A stretch of DNA of 64,000 bases from Parus major (Eukaryota; Chordata; Aves; Passeriformes; Paridae): assembly GCF_001522545.3 (NCBI RefSeq), contig NC_031774.1:26111824-26175823 (forward strand). Direction: 5' to 3'. The notes under the pieces were generated by a model. The model was not told the origin of the DNA. It searched no databases and saw only the letters and a list, made by a program, of their open reading frames with translations. Positions 26,248 to 39,584 of the stretch are shown here, one piece after another. The position numbers and the translations under genes are program-made. Within the stretch, counting starts at the first letter, position 1. Every line of letters starts with the position of its first letter.

Positions 26248-26828
26248 ATGGCTGTCCTCAAAGTCAAATTCACCAAAACCAAGAGGGACAAGCTGGCTCA
26301 GATCTTATGGATCCTCAACTGGGTTTCTGTAGTGAGTGGGATCATTCTCTTCAGTCTCGGCCTCTTTCTGAAAATAGAGATCAAGAAGCGCAATGAAGTG
26401 ATGGCAAAAGGGGACATTAACTCTGTCCCCAACATGCTGATCTCTGTAGGGGTCATAGCATGTATCATCAATTTTCTGGGTGGCAAAATCTGCTATGACT
26501 GCTCAGATGCAAACAAGTTCTCCCGATGGAAACTAGTAATGCTGCCATACATCGTATGTACCTTTTGTTTTACCTTCTGCATCCTGGTGGGTGCTCTCAT
26601 GTGCTACACCATGAGGAACGAGCTGGAAGAGTCTCTCTATCTGGGACTGAGGGATGCTATTAAGTTCTATAAAGACACAGACATACCTGGGCGGTGTTTC
26701 TTAAAGAAAACAGTGGATTTGTTACAAATTGGATTCCGTTGCTGTGGAAACAATGGCTTTAGAGACTGGTTTGAAATTCAATGGGTATCTCCTCGTTATC
26801 TGAATATGGCTTCCAAGGAGGTTTTGGA
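26248..26828 (+). CDS. PRPH2L: Peripherin-like exon 1 (coding part)
   Basis: Encodes residues 1-193 and two bases of codon 194: N-terminus, membrane segments 1-3, and the first part of the lumenal loop with C150 and the CCG motif. It ends at a strong donor, GA|GTAAGTATT. The 581-nt coding length equals human PRPH2 exon 1. Confidence 0.93.
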
Positions 26829-29800
26829 GTAAGTATTTATCAGTTATAACAAAAAAATCTAGGAGAAAAACTCTTTTGAAACTGGAAAGCCCTTTTTTCT
26901 TGACCTTTGTATCTTAATTAAAAAAATGAAGAATGACCAGGTTACTCACAAAATATGCTAAATATACGCACAGTCAAAAGTTGCCTTTTTCTAAGCCTTT
27001 AGGGATGCTCAGCAAAGCAAATATGTATCTTCTTTTTCAGTGTGGTGAATTAGCTACCTCAAAATTTTTATTTCATTTATAGTGAGCTGATAATAGTAAG
27101 AAAAGGATTGTACTATAAGTACATTGCACAGTCAGCACTGAAAGACCCTTCTTCAAGGTATTAGACTTTGCAATCCCAAGTTCAAATCTGTATGTTCACA
27201 TCTGAGAAACTGCCAAACCACATACGCTGCATAAAAAAGCAGAAATCCCCCCTTTCTTTTGGTGGTGGTGCTTCACATGATGTACCGACTGTGAAAGTAT
27301 ATGCTCAAAAAGAAGAGTGGTAATACAGACAAGGTAAAAACTTAAAACTTTCAAAAGTAGACAATCCAGTCTGTAATTATTCTTCTAAAGCTGAAAAAGG
27401 CCTTCACTGACAAGAGAGTAGTAGTTTTGTATTCCCAGAAAAGACAAATGCAAAGAGCTTGCATTTTGTTGAACTCAAAAATCAGTGACAAAGCCAGAGG
27501 AAGGGAGGCCAAAGGTCTTAATTTTACAGAATTCACAATTTGAAACTGCCATCATAGCAAAGCTATCTAGAGAGCTGCAAATATACCAGAGGGCAGGACC
27601 TAGGAGAATACAAACAAGAGGGCATCAGCATACAGAAGACTGTGGTATTGAAGCAATACAAGCATTCTCAAGAGCAAAGTTATAGTGTCACACAGAACAG
27701 ACTGAACCAGAGCTGTTTAAATTCTCATTTCTATGCTGAAAAGTGACATGGCAACCAAGACAGTGCCCAGGAATTTAAGAGCAGTAGCTTAGTGTGAGGT
27801 CAAAAGTAAAATATATTGCCTTTTATTTCCATAAGAGGCAGAAACAGTAATGTTTTACCCAGGGTCTTAATTAAGCTGTGTTTTCTTCTGCAGGCTCACC
27901 TGTGCTCTGCCATTGTTTTGAGAACACACTGCCAGTTAGCTTTTGCCCCATTTAGACAGAAGGAGACAGTGAAAAGTGTGTGAGGAAAGTAATTTCTGAA
28001 TTTCTTCTGCTGTGGATAGATGGCTTAATTTCATCTTGATTGGCAGAATCCAAGTTGGTGCTGTATAACAAAATTTTACCATGACTTCCAAAAATCTGTT
28101 AATGAAAGATTTGATATGAAATCATAGGAAGTAAAGCCCAGCTGGTAATGTTCTGAAAGGGTGGAGAAGGAATCAATCTTTCTTGGTTTGAACTTGTACT
28201 CTGTATCAGTTAGTAGTTTGTAGATCAAGAGGCAAAGAGATCTGACATACTGTGAATTCACATGTAACCTTCTCAAAATGGAACTTTTCAGACTCCTGAA
28301 AAACCCTCTTCCCTCCCCCCTTTTCTACAGCTCTGTTGCCAACACCACAATTTGAGAAGGCATGGAAACAGTCAGTGGGAATTGGCAGGAACATGAGGCA
28401 GGTTACGGCAGTACAATGCTAACACTGCTTTGGTTGGCTAAAAATCATCTTTGCTCAAAAGCCAATTTTTGCTTTACAATACCATAACTTTGAATTGCAA
28501 CAGCAAATAGTGAATGTCTTGCTCCACCAACTCTTTTACTGAGGTCTTCCTTTCTAACAGTACCAAGATACTATTAAGTACCAAGATACAATTAAATAAT
28601 TATTAAATTTGCCACCCTCAGAGGAAACACAGTGGCAGGAAGATATAACCCAAGTCTGGAAACTGCTACTGTTGGCAGTAGAAAGAGGATTCCTCTTTAT
28701 AACACATCTGGAACAGAAGAGAGTATTTAAATTGATGCTTGGGATCAAAAGAAAAGCTTAAGACCCAGTTTAAGAGATCGAGTACTATATTTGGGTCATC
28801 GAATATTTATAATATCCTGAAACACAGAGGGCATTTTGCCAGCCCAGGTAAGATCTTTCCTTTCACAATGCGCCAATCTTCCTCTCTGCAAGCTTTCTTT
28901 TCTCCTTCCACATTGGAGCCCTCTGGTTTGTGCTTCTCTGGCTCCTTTCCCTTCCAGTGCCTAATTCTGCCTATGCCCACAGCATGGGTCACACACTTCA
29001 ATCTACTTTCAGCAGATTATTTGGACTCTCTTACATTGATTCCATTCTGCTGCCATCAGCAATGATATGATGGCCACAAAATAAAAAGCTAGGCTTGAAA
29101 ATGGAGAAAAATTCATGCCTATCCCAGTCCTAAGTGGGAAATACAGACGAACTTCCTGGTTTACCTGTAAAGATCTTTGAGTAAAAATGTTTTTGAGAGA
29201 ATTTTAAGTAAAACAAAACACACTACAACCCAAATAAAATAGAGAGGAAGAAAAGGACAAGAAACAAAAAAAAAAAAGGGGTTGTGTTTAGTAGGCTCAC
29301 AGCAATAAAATAAAAGCAATTATTCTGCAATCAAAGAACTGCCACAAATACTAAGCTTCCTAGCAGCTTATGTTTCATTGGAAGGTTACATTTAGTCCCA
29401 AATTCCAGATCAAGACTGGACCACAGTGTTTCTGCTCCTTCTGTTTACCTGATGAGCTTCTTGTAACAATCTCCTTCCCTCTCATTTAGATCAGCTGTAG
29501 TGGAACAGAAAAATATTACTTGCAAACATTAATAAATTACTAAGTTTTAGAAAGTATTAGCAAATTTACTATTGGCAAATAGTGAAAGCTGGGTATCTAA
29601 GTGAAAGTTGTCTTTCATGTTTTCTGGCCCCCTTTACAGAAGAAAGGCCTGGACTTGATGAACCAGGGCATGGTTCTCACCCATGGGGCTGTCTCAGGAA
29701 ATCAGCCTTTTCCATTGAGCATGAAAATAGGAACATGCTTAGAAGCTGCTTCCCCAAGGTGTGAGAGTGTCTCTCAGCATCTTAGATACTGTCCAGTTTC

Positions 29801-32449
29801 TGGAAAATCTCTTTCTCTGAAGAAAATGCATGCCAAGGATTCATTTCACCTCTAGAACATCTTGGTTAATTTGAGACTGTGTTCTCTTCCCATCCTATGA
29901 TTTTTTTTCCTATACCTCTTTATCTTTCCTCTTTCACTACTTGTTTTCCTCCTGATCTTATAAAGGAGGGAAAGGAATAACTTTTAGCAATACAAATTTC
30001 CTAAACTTACAGAAAGTGAAGCTACAAGAACTAGAAACTCCTTTGTGAATTAGTCTCAAAACATGTGCTGGACGAGCCCTTGCAATGGGTACAGTGACAA
30101 AAGTCCAGCGGATGATTTCCAGTGGCTCCTGTGGCATACAAAGTTGTTCTTGTATTAGGATCTCTCTCTCATGGAATGATTGTGTAGAAAAATCAGTCCA
30201 GAAGTAGTGAAACACAGGATTTCCAGGGATATAATTTCCATTCAAATTCCACCAAGATAAACAAGTTCAAAAATTATTTTCAGTATTCAGCACAAAGATA
30301 CCTAAAAAAGGCAACATCTCCCCAGACACTGAACTCACGTCTTGTGGCACAGAATGAAGAACCACATGAGGTACTGTGCTACACCACACTTAATTACAGC
30401 AAATCCAATATTCAGCTTTCCGGCAGTAAACAACTTTTCCAGCTGAAATTATATCCTCATTTTTCTTTTGTTATATTGGAGAGGCCTACATTGCAGCAGA
30501 GTTGTGTTACTTCCTTTTCTAAAATCACAAGCACTGCCTGCTGCTGACACCAGGTTTGTAATGCCCAGGCTTTGTCCTCTTGCAGCCGTCTGAAGAGCAA
30601 TGTTGATGGGAAGTTCTTGGTGGATGGAGTCCCCTTCAGTTGCTGCAACCCCAGCTCCCCACGGCCCTGCATCCAGTACCAGCTGACAAACAACAGTGCT
30701 CACTACAACTATGATTTCCTGACAGAGGAGCTCAATATCTGGATGAAGGGGTGCAGAGAGGCCCTGCTGGATTACTACACTGGTATCATGAGATCCATTG
30801 GCATTGCAGCATTACTTATTTGGTTGTTCGAGGTAAGTCTCATAAAAATGGTCTCTATCAGATTAATCAGTCTTCTGTCTCTCTAGGACGGGAAACGATG
30901 GTGGTGTAACACATGAGAAGTGCCTCAGTATCCAGTATAAAGTCAACAAGCACTTCAGGAATGTTGCAGGGTTTTCTTTAGTAAAGACAACTTTCCCAAA
31001 GTCCACAGAGCAGAAAGAAATCTTGTTGAGGATGAGAACTATGAGAAACATGTATATAATTCTGTATATTTATAGAACTTTTTCAACAGAATATAGCATA
31101 TTCCCTTCCCTGATGAATTTATGGGATCAGATACAGGATGATGATACAGTGGCATAACTGTAAGGAAATTTGGTGACAAGGTCTGGATGTTTTTTAAGTC
31201 AGTTTTAACAAACATAAAAAATGAGTAGGTCTTTTTATATTGTTTAGTTTCACCATATAGATAGTTCTTGCAATCGTGGCATATCGTCCCTTTAGAAGTA
31301 GATTGTGCTGCTGGTTATGCAATCAACAAACACATAAAAGGCAAGGTACACACCTGCAAAGCTGCAGTGTTCCTGCTGACATCTGTAAAGAGGAGTTCTC
31401 TCGATGCTGTCATCTGCAAGTAAACCCCCCTACCAATGGCACAGGCTCCAAAACCATTTTCTTACCTTTTTAGTATGCTTTAGCTTTCTGATTATTGCAT
31501 AAGTATTAGCATTGTAATTAGGGTAGTTCACAACAGTCCTCAGGCAGTGGTAGGTGGGGTCATGGTGCCAGAAATAACAGGCCTCTGAAGCATGTGAAAA
31601 GCTGTGAGCCAGCTCTCTGTGCTCCCTTAAATACTGACAAGCTGATCTTGATTACAACAGAACTATGAAAGTGGGGCTTTTTCCTAAACTTAGACCTGAG
31701 CCTCTATTATAGGCCATCCTTCTTAATTTTCATGCCTTGGCACATAGAGGACACATATGGCTTACACAGGAATGATTAAACCTCCTTGGAAGAAATATTG
31801 ATTTAATCAATGTCACTGAGAAAATCCATTGAAATTAACATACTACAATTTTTTTCTTTCCCAGTGACTGATGGTTTCATTAATTGATCACCCATTCTAC
31901 ATCAATTAGTTGCAGTCTCTGAGGCTAGAAGGTTCATGGCTAATTCTAGGTTCTAATAGCATGCAAGGATGATTGTTACCTGAAGAATGAACAGAGAATC
32001 AATCCTTCTCTCCCTGCTTTCTTAAAAAATGCAATTTATTGGAAAAGTGGTTAGGTATATTGCTAGGATAAAGAGTCTGTCTGCTTTACTCAGTTATGAA
32101 GCCTGTAAATACACAAGTCAGAAAGCAGTGATAGGACTGAGGCTGCAATTTCAACTGTTTAACCACTAACTGTTTGTTACAGCTCTCTGTACTGATTGGT
32201 GTCCGGTACCTACAAACAGCCATGAAGAATGTCCTTCTGCTAGGAGATCTGGAGGGTGAATCAGATGGTTGGTTACTAGAAAATAGTTTTGTGGAAACTG
32301 CCAAATACAACATCAACATCATTAAGAACCTCGGTAAAGCCAACCAGATCTCCACTGTCTCAGGCATGAACGACCCCAATATTAACGTTCCAAACACAGA
32401 CTGTGACAAAACTAATATTACAACAAAATCTATCCCTGCAGCTAGGTAG
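26248..32449 (+). CDS. PRPH2L: Peripherin-2-like photoreceptor disc-rim tetraspanin, complete
   Basis: Coding parts: 26248-26828, 30586-30832, 32183-32449 (581+247+267 nt, 364 residues). This belongs to the peripherin/ROM1 tetraspanins, which form disulfide-linked oligomers that curve the rims of rod and cone outer-segment discs. Four membrane segments lie near residues 20-42, 61-81, 98-121 and 264-284, with the large disc-lumen loop between the third and fourth. That loop keeps the family cysteines C150 (inter-subunit disulfide), C165-C166-G, C213-C214, C222 and C250, the R172 context [11 protein letters not shown], and the N229 glycosylation site (NNS). Exon lengths of 581 and 247 nt and the phases equal those of human PRPH2. 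The tail is longer than in human PRPH2 (364 against 346 residues) and unlike it after residue 333. An upstream in-frame ATG at 26212 was rejected because MAVLKVKF aligns with the family start. Birds are known to have a second rds paralogue (chicken CRDS2); I judge this to be it rather than PRPH2 itself, because UBR1 is its neighbour and the sequence is divergent. No defects are seen. Confidence 0.9.
26829..30585 (+). other. PRPH2L: Peripherin-like intron 1
   Basis: Intron of 3,757 bp between donor GTAAGT and acceptor CCTCTTGCAG. Short open frames inside (for example 28739-29065) have no family resemblance. An A-rich run lies near 29265-29277. No nested gene seen. Confidence 0.85.
30586..30832 (+). 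CDS. PRPH2L: Peripherin-like exon 2
   Basis: 247 nt, preceded by TCTTGCAG and followed by GAG|GTAAGTCTC. Encodes residues 194-276: the second half of the lumenal loop ([17 protein letters not shown], the TNNSAHY sequon, GC250) and the start of membrane segment 4 up to IWLFE. Confidence 0.95.
30833..32182 (+). other. PRPH2L: Peripherin-like intron 2
   Basis: Intron of 1,350 bp from GTAAGTCTC to acceptor GTTTGTTACAG. No other feature recognised. Confidence 0.85.
32183..32449 (+). CDS. PRPH2L: Peripherin-like exon 3 (coding part, stop TAG)
   Basis: Starts in phase 0 after TTGTTACAG with [12 protein letters not shown] and encodes residues 277-364: the end of membrane segment 4 and the cytoplasmic tail. 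The conserved patch around GWLLENS and KNLGKANQI is kept. After it the tail is Asn/Thr-rich and unlike the human PRPH2 tail, with a cysteine at 350. TAG at 32447-32449. Confidence 0.92.
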   Translation, partial: LSVLIGVRYLQTAMKNVLLLGDLEGESDGWLLENSFVETAKYNINIIKNLGKANQISTVSGMNDPNINVPNTDCDKTNITTKSIPAAR

Positions 32450-33545
32450 GCAAATCTTCCAAGAAATGACATCACAAGTCTAGCTTTGCTCTATTACAGT
32501 CCTACAGTCACCAGATTTTATCTGGTGGGGAAAAAAAAGCAAGGTAGAAAAACTAGTAAAACAATTGAACAAACCACAGACTGGTGACAGCTCCAAAAAT
32601 GCTGATACTTCCTTGGATGGATGTGTTTTTACTTGTGAAACCCCTGATTCTCAACACTGCACAAAACTTCTGGAATGTCCCCCACTTTCTCTCCTTTACT
32701 TACAGACTTCTATCATGGTCTGAAAGCATCAGAATTATCATTAAGCATAAGCAAATATTTCAGACAGGATGGGTCCACATGTACTAACATACAGATTAGT
32801 TGAATAGGTACCAGAGAAGTTTGTCATTACACCTATAAAAATCCCAGGAGCAGGGAATTCCCAAAAGAAATTATTACGCTGGGTAAAAAGATTCTTTACA
32901 AAAAAGACAAAAACTGAAACAAAGATTCTGCTGGTGCAGGTTAGGAAAGTGGAAATTTAAACAAAAACATGCATATATTACAGCCTACAATAACCCACCA
33001 GGTATGTGAAATTCAGGTGAAGGCAATGAAAGTTACCACAAAAGTATTTCATTTGTTTTTCCCAAAATGTCTGCAGTATCTTTTCATTTTCCCCCCTCCA
33101 ATAGCTTAGAGAAAGCCAATTGCCCCACTTCCCTCAAAGTCAAAGGGTACAGCTGAAAGGAGTTTTCTGATTAATAACTGCCAGCTCGTGCAGGGATATT
33201 TAAACTTCTAACTAGCATGTGATAGCACAAGCTTAAAAACAAGTAGATACTTCCTGTGAAACAAACACTGACGATCCTAGATGCTTGAAAGCTCCTTGTT
33301 TCATAAGTACTTACCACCCTGATCCAGGGGTGGGAAAATCATATATATTTGAAATCAATGAAGGCAGACACACTGACAGCTCATGCATCACACCCCTGGT
33401 ACAATGCTCAGGAGCTTTGTTGATGCATGGAGTGAAAGCCTTCAATGCCCAAACCACCTGTAGTTACAGGGTGCCCTATGACTATAACTGATCATTAATA
33501 GTCAGCAGGAAAAATGTACCAATACAAACAGAGGTGGAAAGACCA

Positions 33546-33765
33546 AATAAAATATTTTACTTGCTACTGTTGTGAGTGCATTCTTTGTGGATAATCAAGT
33601 AAAAGAAATTTTATCACTGAAATATTTAAAATAGAACCATTCCTGCTTTAGAAACTGTGCAGAGTAACAGTAAAAATTTCTTTACCTAAATACTGTTGTT
33701 TTCCATAACACCAGAAAAGGCAAAAATTATACTATAAGGATGTATCGTAAGTAAATGTAAATAAA
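33546..33765 (+). terminator. PRPH2L: Candidate poly(A) signals of the peripherin-like gene
   Basis: AATAAA hexamers occur at 33546-33551 and 33760-33765, 1.1 and 1.3 kb after the stop codon. Either would give a plausible 3' UTR. The choice cannot be made without transcripts, and other variants may be used. Confidence 0.35.
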
Positions 33766-33799
33766 CCATAATGTAATTCAAGCAGGCTATGTGCATGAC

Positions 33800-36700
33800 C
33801 GTAACTTCAACTGGAATTCCTTCAATGCCTAACATGTTAAGCCTACACTTAGCTACATATTAATACCCCTTCAAAGAGCTAGATTTCTAAGCTGAGACTT
33901 CCTTCCACAAGAATTGTTAATTCTTCCCTTTGCACTGCACTTACCTGTATGCCTGCTTCTTGGCTTCATTGTAATCACTTTGCCCAGTGGGGGCTTAAAA
34001 CTTAACTGGTGTGTAATTCCTTCAGCCATTTCTGAGAGCCCAAAGTACTTACCAGCAGCTCTATAATTAGGTGATACAGGCTGGAAAAGAATGTTGAATA
34101 CAACAGAAAGTTGTAGTTCCTTGAGAGATCAAGGAGAAAGTCAGTCATGTATTGCAAACTAATCAGATTTTGCATATGTTTTTTCTTTAAACTCAGTGTA
34201 TTTTTTTGCAGATGAGTATGCCAAGTGTCACCTGTGTCAGTCAATAGCAGTCACTTCCTCAACATGATTTCATTTCACTTTTCGTAAAACAGTCCTAGAC
34301 CTCAATAACTAAAGCTTGCAAAATTACAAGAACAGTTAGCTTGCTCTTTTGATAGCTTTCTAGTTTAATGGATCTGTCAAGAATCTGCTCTGAAAAAACA
34401 GATTTGGAAAGAAGAGTGATCATCCAACCTCAGCATCTCTATCAAGACAAAGAAATGTCATCCAGAAGTTGCTGTAACCCATTACCACAAAAAGCAGAGG
34501 TTTAAGTATCCAGATGTATCCAGATATACAATTTTCTCCTGCCTCCACACAGCTCATTAGCTTTCATATGAAGAAAACATATTTTACCATAGAAGATTTA
34601 TTAGCATTTACCACTTTAACCTTTGTCTCTCAGTCAGCTGCCCCAAACTGCAGCAGTGGAATGTGATTGGTTTTGAAATTAACTTAGTTTCAGCAAACAT
34701 CTCACAGGGAACAGTCCTTGTCTGACCTATTACCAGTAATTACTTAGTCATTACACTGTTAATTTCTATCCCGTCTAGGCATTCAGAGTCCCCACTGATA
34801 CAGATGCATCACAAAAAGACAATAGCTCATTTTACAGTATCAGGATAAAAATTACTTTCATTAATAAATGCTTTCTTCTTTGCTTTGTATTTATTGATTT
34901 CCTCAGAACACGGAAGTGCTACACCCTGCATATCCAGTTTCCTTTACAGCACCTGTAAACACAATAGTTTGGGTTTCCGGCAGTATTTAACACCAGAGGC
35001 ACTGGATCAAGGAAACAAAGTCAGGTAGCAGCAAAGACTCCATCTTTAATTCTCAGTAATTTATAAAGACAGAGATGGCATTAGCAAGCCAAGCCTTTAA
35101 GCCAGGGCATCTGCTCAGATACAGAAATAAATACGATTTGGGGGACACTTCTTATCCTATTTGTTACTAATGCCTAATCCAGCCAGAATTTATAACAATA
35201 CAGCACATTCCAGAGTAAGGAACTCACCTATCTTCTTCATCAAGTTCTTAATTTAAAAAATAAAATAAACACTGATGTTGAGTTCCTGGTGAAGGCACTA
35301 TGAGAGGCACTTTTCTTTAGAAATTGCATGTACAATGCTCTTCCTTTAAAGCTTTCTGATTGCCACTGAAAATACTTGCTCTATGTTGATCACAGAGAAA
35401 AAAATGTAAGAAATATAAGCATGCAGCACATTTAGGATTTTGTTAAAATGAATATAGTTCAAGCAGGAGCTCTGGTACCTTGGGATGAGTATCTCAATAC
35501 TTGTACCCAAAGAGGCCAATATTTCACTCCAGGCACAATTAAGGAGGAGATATAAGATTCTGCAGTCTGCTGAAAAAGACTAACCACACATCTTCACAAA
35601 TATAGCAAGGACTTCAAAAGATCATGAAATCCACAGCCCCCACTTGGTGCTTCACAACATTTTGCTGCAGCTCATTCACTCAAGCATGAAGCCTGGAAAC
35701 CTCTTAAATCTGATGGACTGTAAGTTGTTTGACAACCTGTACTTATACAGCACAAACTATACTCCTTTTTTTGACACTGATCTCATGAACAATAGTCAGA
35801 CAGCAATAAGAAAAGTCAGATCCCATTTTAATGTCTCATGTTGAACTCTCTACCTAGTCTCTTACTCACCATTAGACAAAATCACGTATATATCACCTCT
35901 TGGAATTTCAGCTTGCTCTCCATCAATGCAAATTTCCTTTATATAACTTCACTTTCATGTATGATTTTGACTGTACTGAATGCAACTTCAGAGAAATGTA
36001 GCTTGGATTAGAAATAACTAGATTTGAGACATGTGTAAGGAAGCAGATTTTCATTAGCAGATTCAGCCATTTTTTTCCTGTATCGACCTTCCAATTTAGT
36101 CTACCTGCAAAATACTGATAAAAACAAAGAGATAAGACGGCACCACAGAAATGAAACAACTTCTAGTTTTGTTAAAATATCTTTGAACACCTCGTCAAGC
36201 AATAGGTTAGAAGAATCTAAGTAACAAATGTTGTATTATGAATCTGCCTAGTTTACACTGGAGATTATTCAAGGCTGTTGTCTGGAAAATAAAGTGGATT
36301 TCAACCATAATGCAAAGCATATAATAGCAAAAATACTCCTCTATGTATCTTTGTACATTAAGATTTTTATTACACTAGAATTAGTGCTGGGGCTTCTTTT
36401 TTTTTTTTTTTCCCCCTTAATTAATAGAATTATTGTTCCAATTTTCTTCACAACATTTTTGCTAGCAGACTTCACTCTACCTCCACCTTTTAGCTTTTCA
36501 GGAATTAGTTTTTAAAGACTGTTTACTAAGAAGAAGCATAAAGAGGAACATCATTAACACCCAAATGGTGCCCAAAGCTTCAACAAAACAGTGAGGACAT
36601 GATGACACCTGTAACATAAAAAAAAGCAAGAAGTACTGGCCATATCTATGTAAAAGATGTCTTGACTGTTTGCTTAGGTCTATGATAAACCACTTTTTTA

Positions 36701-37110
36701 AAAGTATGTATCACACAGCACATTAGACCAACACCACAAAGTTTCCCTTTCTAGAGGTTAAGTATCTGCTGAACAGTACAGCCAGTTCCTCGAGAAGATA
36801 CAAAACCAGAAATACACTCAATTAGGTGAGTTTCAGGGCACGTAAATATTAAATTCTGTACTTGAGATTTCTTTTAGAAATTTAGGTAGACACTGAAGAA
36901 ATCTGAATCTGTAAAATACTAGGATAAGTTTCAAGTTCCATGTATCTACACAAGAAAAAGTATTCTTTACAGGATGACCATGATACAGCCTACACAGATA
37001 ACTGATAGTTTACCAACCATTTACCAGCTCTTCTCCTTTCCCATGCTGACAGACACCACTATGAGACTCTTATAGAATGAAATGAGAGGTGCCAAAGTGC
37101 CTTCAAATAA
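33800..37110. other. Intergenic DNA between convergent genes
   Basis: No coding exon or recognisable mobile element. It contains a T/C tract near 36397-36417 and generic AT-rich sequence. It separates the ends of the plus-strand peripherin-like gene and the minus-strand UBR1 gene. Confidence 0.4.
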
Positions 37111-37119
37111 AAACTGAAT

Positions 37120-39584
37120 AATCTACGAGAAGTTACTTTATTTCCTTTTTAAATATACATATACAAGATATTTTATTTCAAAAGCACAAGAACATTATAC
37201 AAGTTTCAAATTTACATTTTTGCAATTTAAGATACCAGTATGTGCATTATCAAATAACTTCTGTCAGCTTGGATGAAACAGAAATAAGTGGCATAAGCAT
37301 CCTGCAGTCACTAAATACAGATTATACTCACAGTGAACAAAACTGCATAGTAATTTATGAAATGAAAGATGACCACGCTAGTCAGTGAATATGGGAGCCA
37401 TTTGCAAAATCAGTATGTGCAAATGTACAGAAAGATGCAACTTTCCTCTCCCACTTCTTTTAACTACAAAGATTTCCAGAGCTTTAAAGGAGCTCACCTG
37501 CTCTTACCAGCTCCTGCCCTTGTATACTACGGTTCAGACAATAAAACAAAATAAAGTGATCTCACTGCATATTGGAAAATGGAAATTTTGTATCAGTGAA
37601 GTGCAAGATAACTGAAAGTTTTTGATAACTGAATATGTAAATATCAGAGGGAAATAGTAAGAGAATACAGGTTTGGTATCAATGAGGCATTTGCCAGCCT
37701 TAATTCAATATTTTTGTTGGTAAGCAGTGTTTTGATGACATAAAAATCACCAGTGCATTCAAGTTTTCATTGCAACTGTTCTAAACTCAGTATGTGTCTC
37801 AAACATGTTTTAGAGAAGACTAACAGAATTAATGTTTGTCTTCAAAGAGTTTAATATTCAGGTTTAAAATTCTGACAAAATCAAAATAAGGAAAATAATC
37901 TTAATTTCAAGAAACAGAATACCTGGAAAATATCCCAAAGCCAACTTTTTATATCACTGGGAAAGGGTTACAGCAAAAGTATTTTAAAGGTATTTGAAAC
38001 CAGAACAATGTTTAAGATTATCGGTATTCCATCTTCAGATTAGTTATGGTGCTGTCCAGTGCACTCATACATACATACTCAAAAAACATTTTAAAAAACC
38101 CCAGAAGAATGGTATTTAAATCTAAATCATTAATTGTGATTCTACTATCTCTCATGTAATTATGGGAAAAGAAAAGAAATCATACAAAAACACACTCAGA
38201 CATTAATTTGAAAGCTTCCCCTTGAAAGCCTTATTAAAATGGCACGAAAGAATCCAGATAGCAAAGGGGCAGGGAAATTGAGGGTAATGACAACTTCAAG
38301 CTTTCACATGGAAATGGCATCTCCTGGGAAAGATTTTTTTACCCATCACATTACAAATTCTCTCACATATATTACGACTGAAATTCAGAAAACAGAACAA
38401 CAAACATTTAGAACTGAAGCACAATCACATATAATTGAGAGAGAGTTCAATCACAATGTGCTATTAACTACTGTAGGGGAAAGAGAGAGACTTAGCCACC
38501 TTTTCTTCTCTTTTCTGCTCTATCTGGCACTAAACCACTGAACATGCTTCCCAAAACACACCATTTCATTTATGCAGACTCCAAAACATGCTCCAAATAG
38601 TGACAGGGGATGATGAGTGGAAAATCCCTCAAATATGGGCAAACTTATTTCTGATTCTAAAACTTGCTGCTTTTGGGCCTTGATTCTAGTCCAGTGATAG
38701 CTTTGAAGGCCATTTCCTTACCAGAAGTCTCTGGCTCTTGTACAGCTTACAGAGCTACACTGCAACTACCTTCCAGGAGTATTTTAATTTTTGATTCTTG
38801 GGGAAGGTCCCAGAAGACAAACTGTAAAGGAAGTAAACCTAACCACAACCTAGGCAAATGGTGAAGCCCTAGACCTCTTACGATATACATTAATGGAGGA
38901 AAGATTCCTTAGATAAAGTGCAGTTCTGGCAACGCAAAAAGCACAGACTTAATTTTTTGATGCAACAAGCAAGATGGTGATCTTCCAATGCACTTTCTAA
39001 CCCACATTTCTCATTTAAAGAATTCATCAATAAAAACTCTTCATTAAATCCCACGGTACATCTGAATGCAAGCTTTTTCTGTAAAAATTACTCTTTATCG
39101 TACCTGTTGCTGCAAGTGACTAAAGACCTGGCACCACTTCCACTCCAATGTTATCTATTTAAAGCTTCACTAAGCTTGGGAAAAGAACCCAGGAAGAAAG
39201 TAAAGGAGGCTTTTCCTTGGAAACACCACTCAGATATGTTCTCAAGGCATGGAAGAGACAAATGTGGTGTGTACTCTGAAACACACCATTTGAGAACTGT
39301 CCTCATGAAAATATATGAAACAATTTAAACTTCTGAAAAAAATGGATATAGTTCTGGTTCAGTAATAGTTACAGAATGTGGTTTTACTTTTTTTTAAAAA
39401 AAGAAAAAAAGAGGAAAATATATTATATGAGTTTGTTTCAATGCATCAGTGACACATCCAACCTAGAGAATCCATCAATTAATTGTCTGAACTACAGAAA
39501 CCACTTGAGTAGATTTTTTACTGCCACCCTCTTTCTTTTCCAAAGCACTGCCACAGGTAAGAATTTTCACTAAAATTAAGAGAC
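37120..39584 (-). other. UBR1: Probable UBR1 3' untranslated region
   Basis: Region between the UBR1 stop codon and the paired poly(A) signals. I noticed no earlier minus-strand AATAAA. Plus-strand open frames here (for example 38239-38541 and 39107-39328) have no family resemblance and are treated as chance. Confidence 0.4.
37137..37177 (-). terminator. UBR1: Candidate poly(A) signals of UBR1
   Basis: On the minus strand two AATAAA hexamers lie at 37177-37172 and 37142-37137, about 2.4 kb after the UBR1 stop codon. Mammalian UBR1 mRNAs have a long 3' UTR of similar order, so these are reasonable ends, but nothing in the sequence proves use. Confidence 0.35.

Noticed and set aside
38239..38541. 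100-codon plus-strand frame in the UBR1 3' region
   Set aside because: Composition is intergenic-like, no homology recognised, and it lies in the probable 3' UTR of UBR1.
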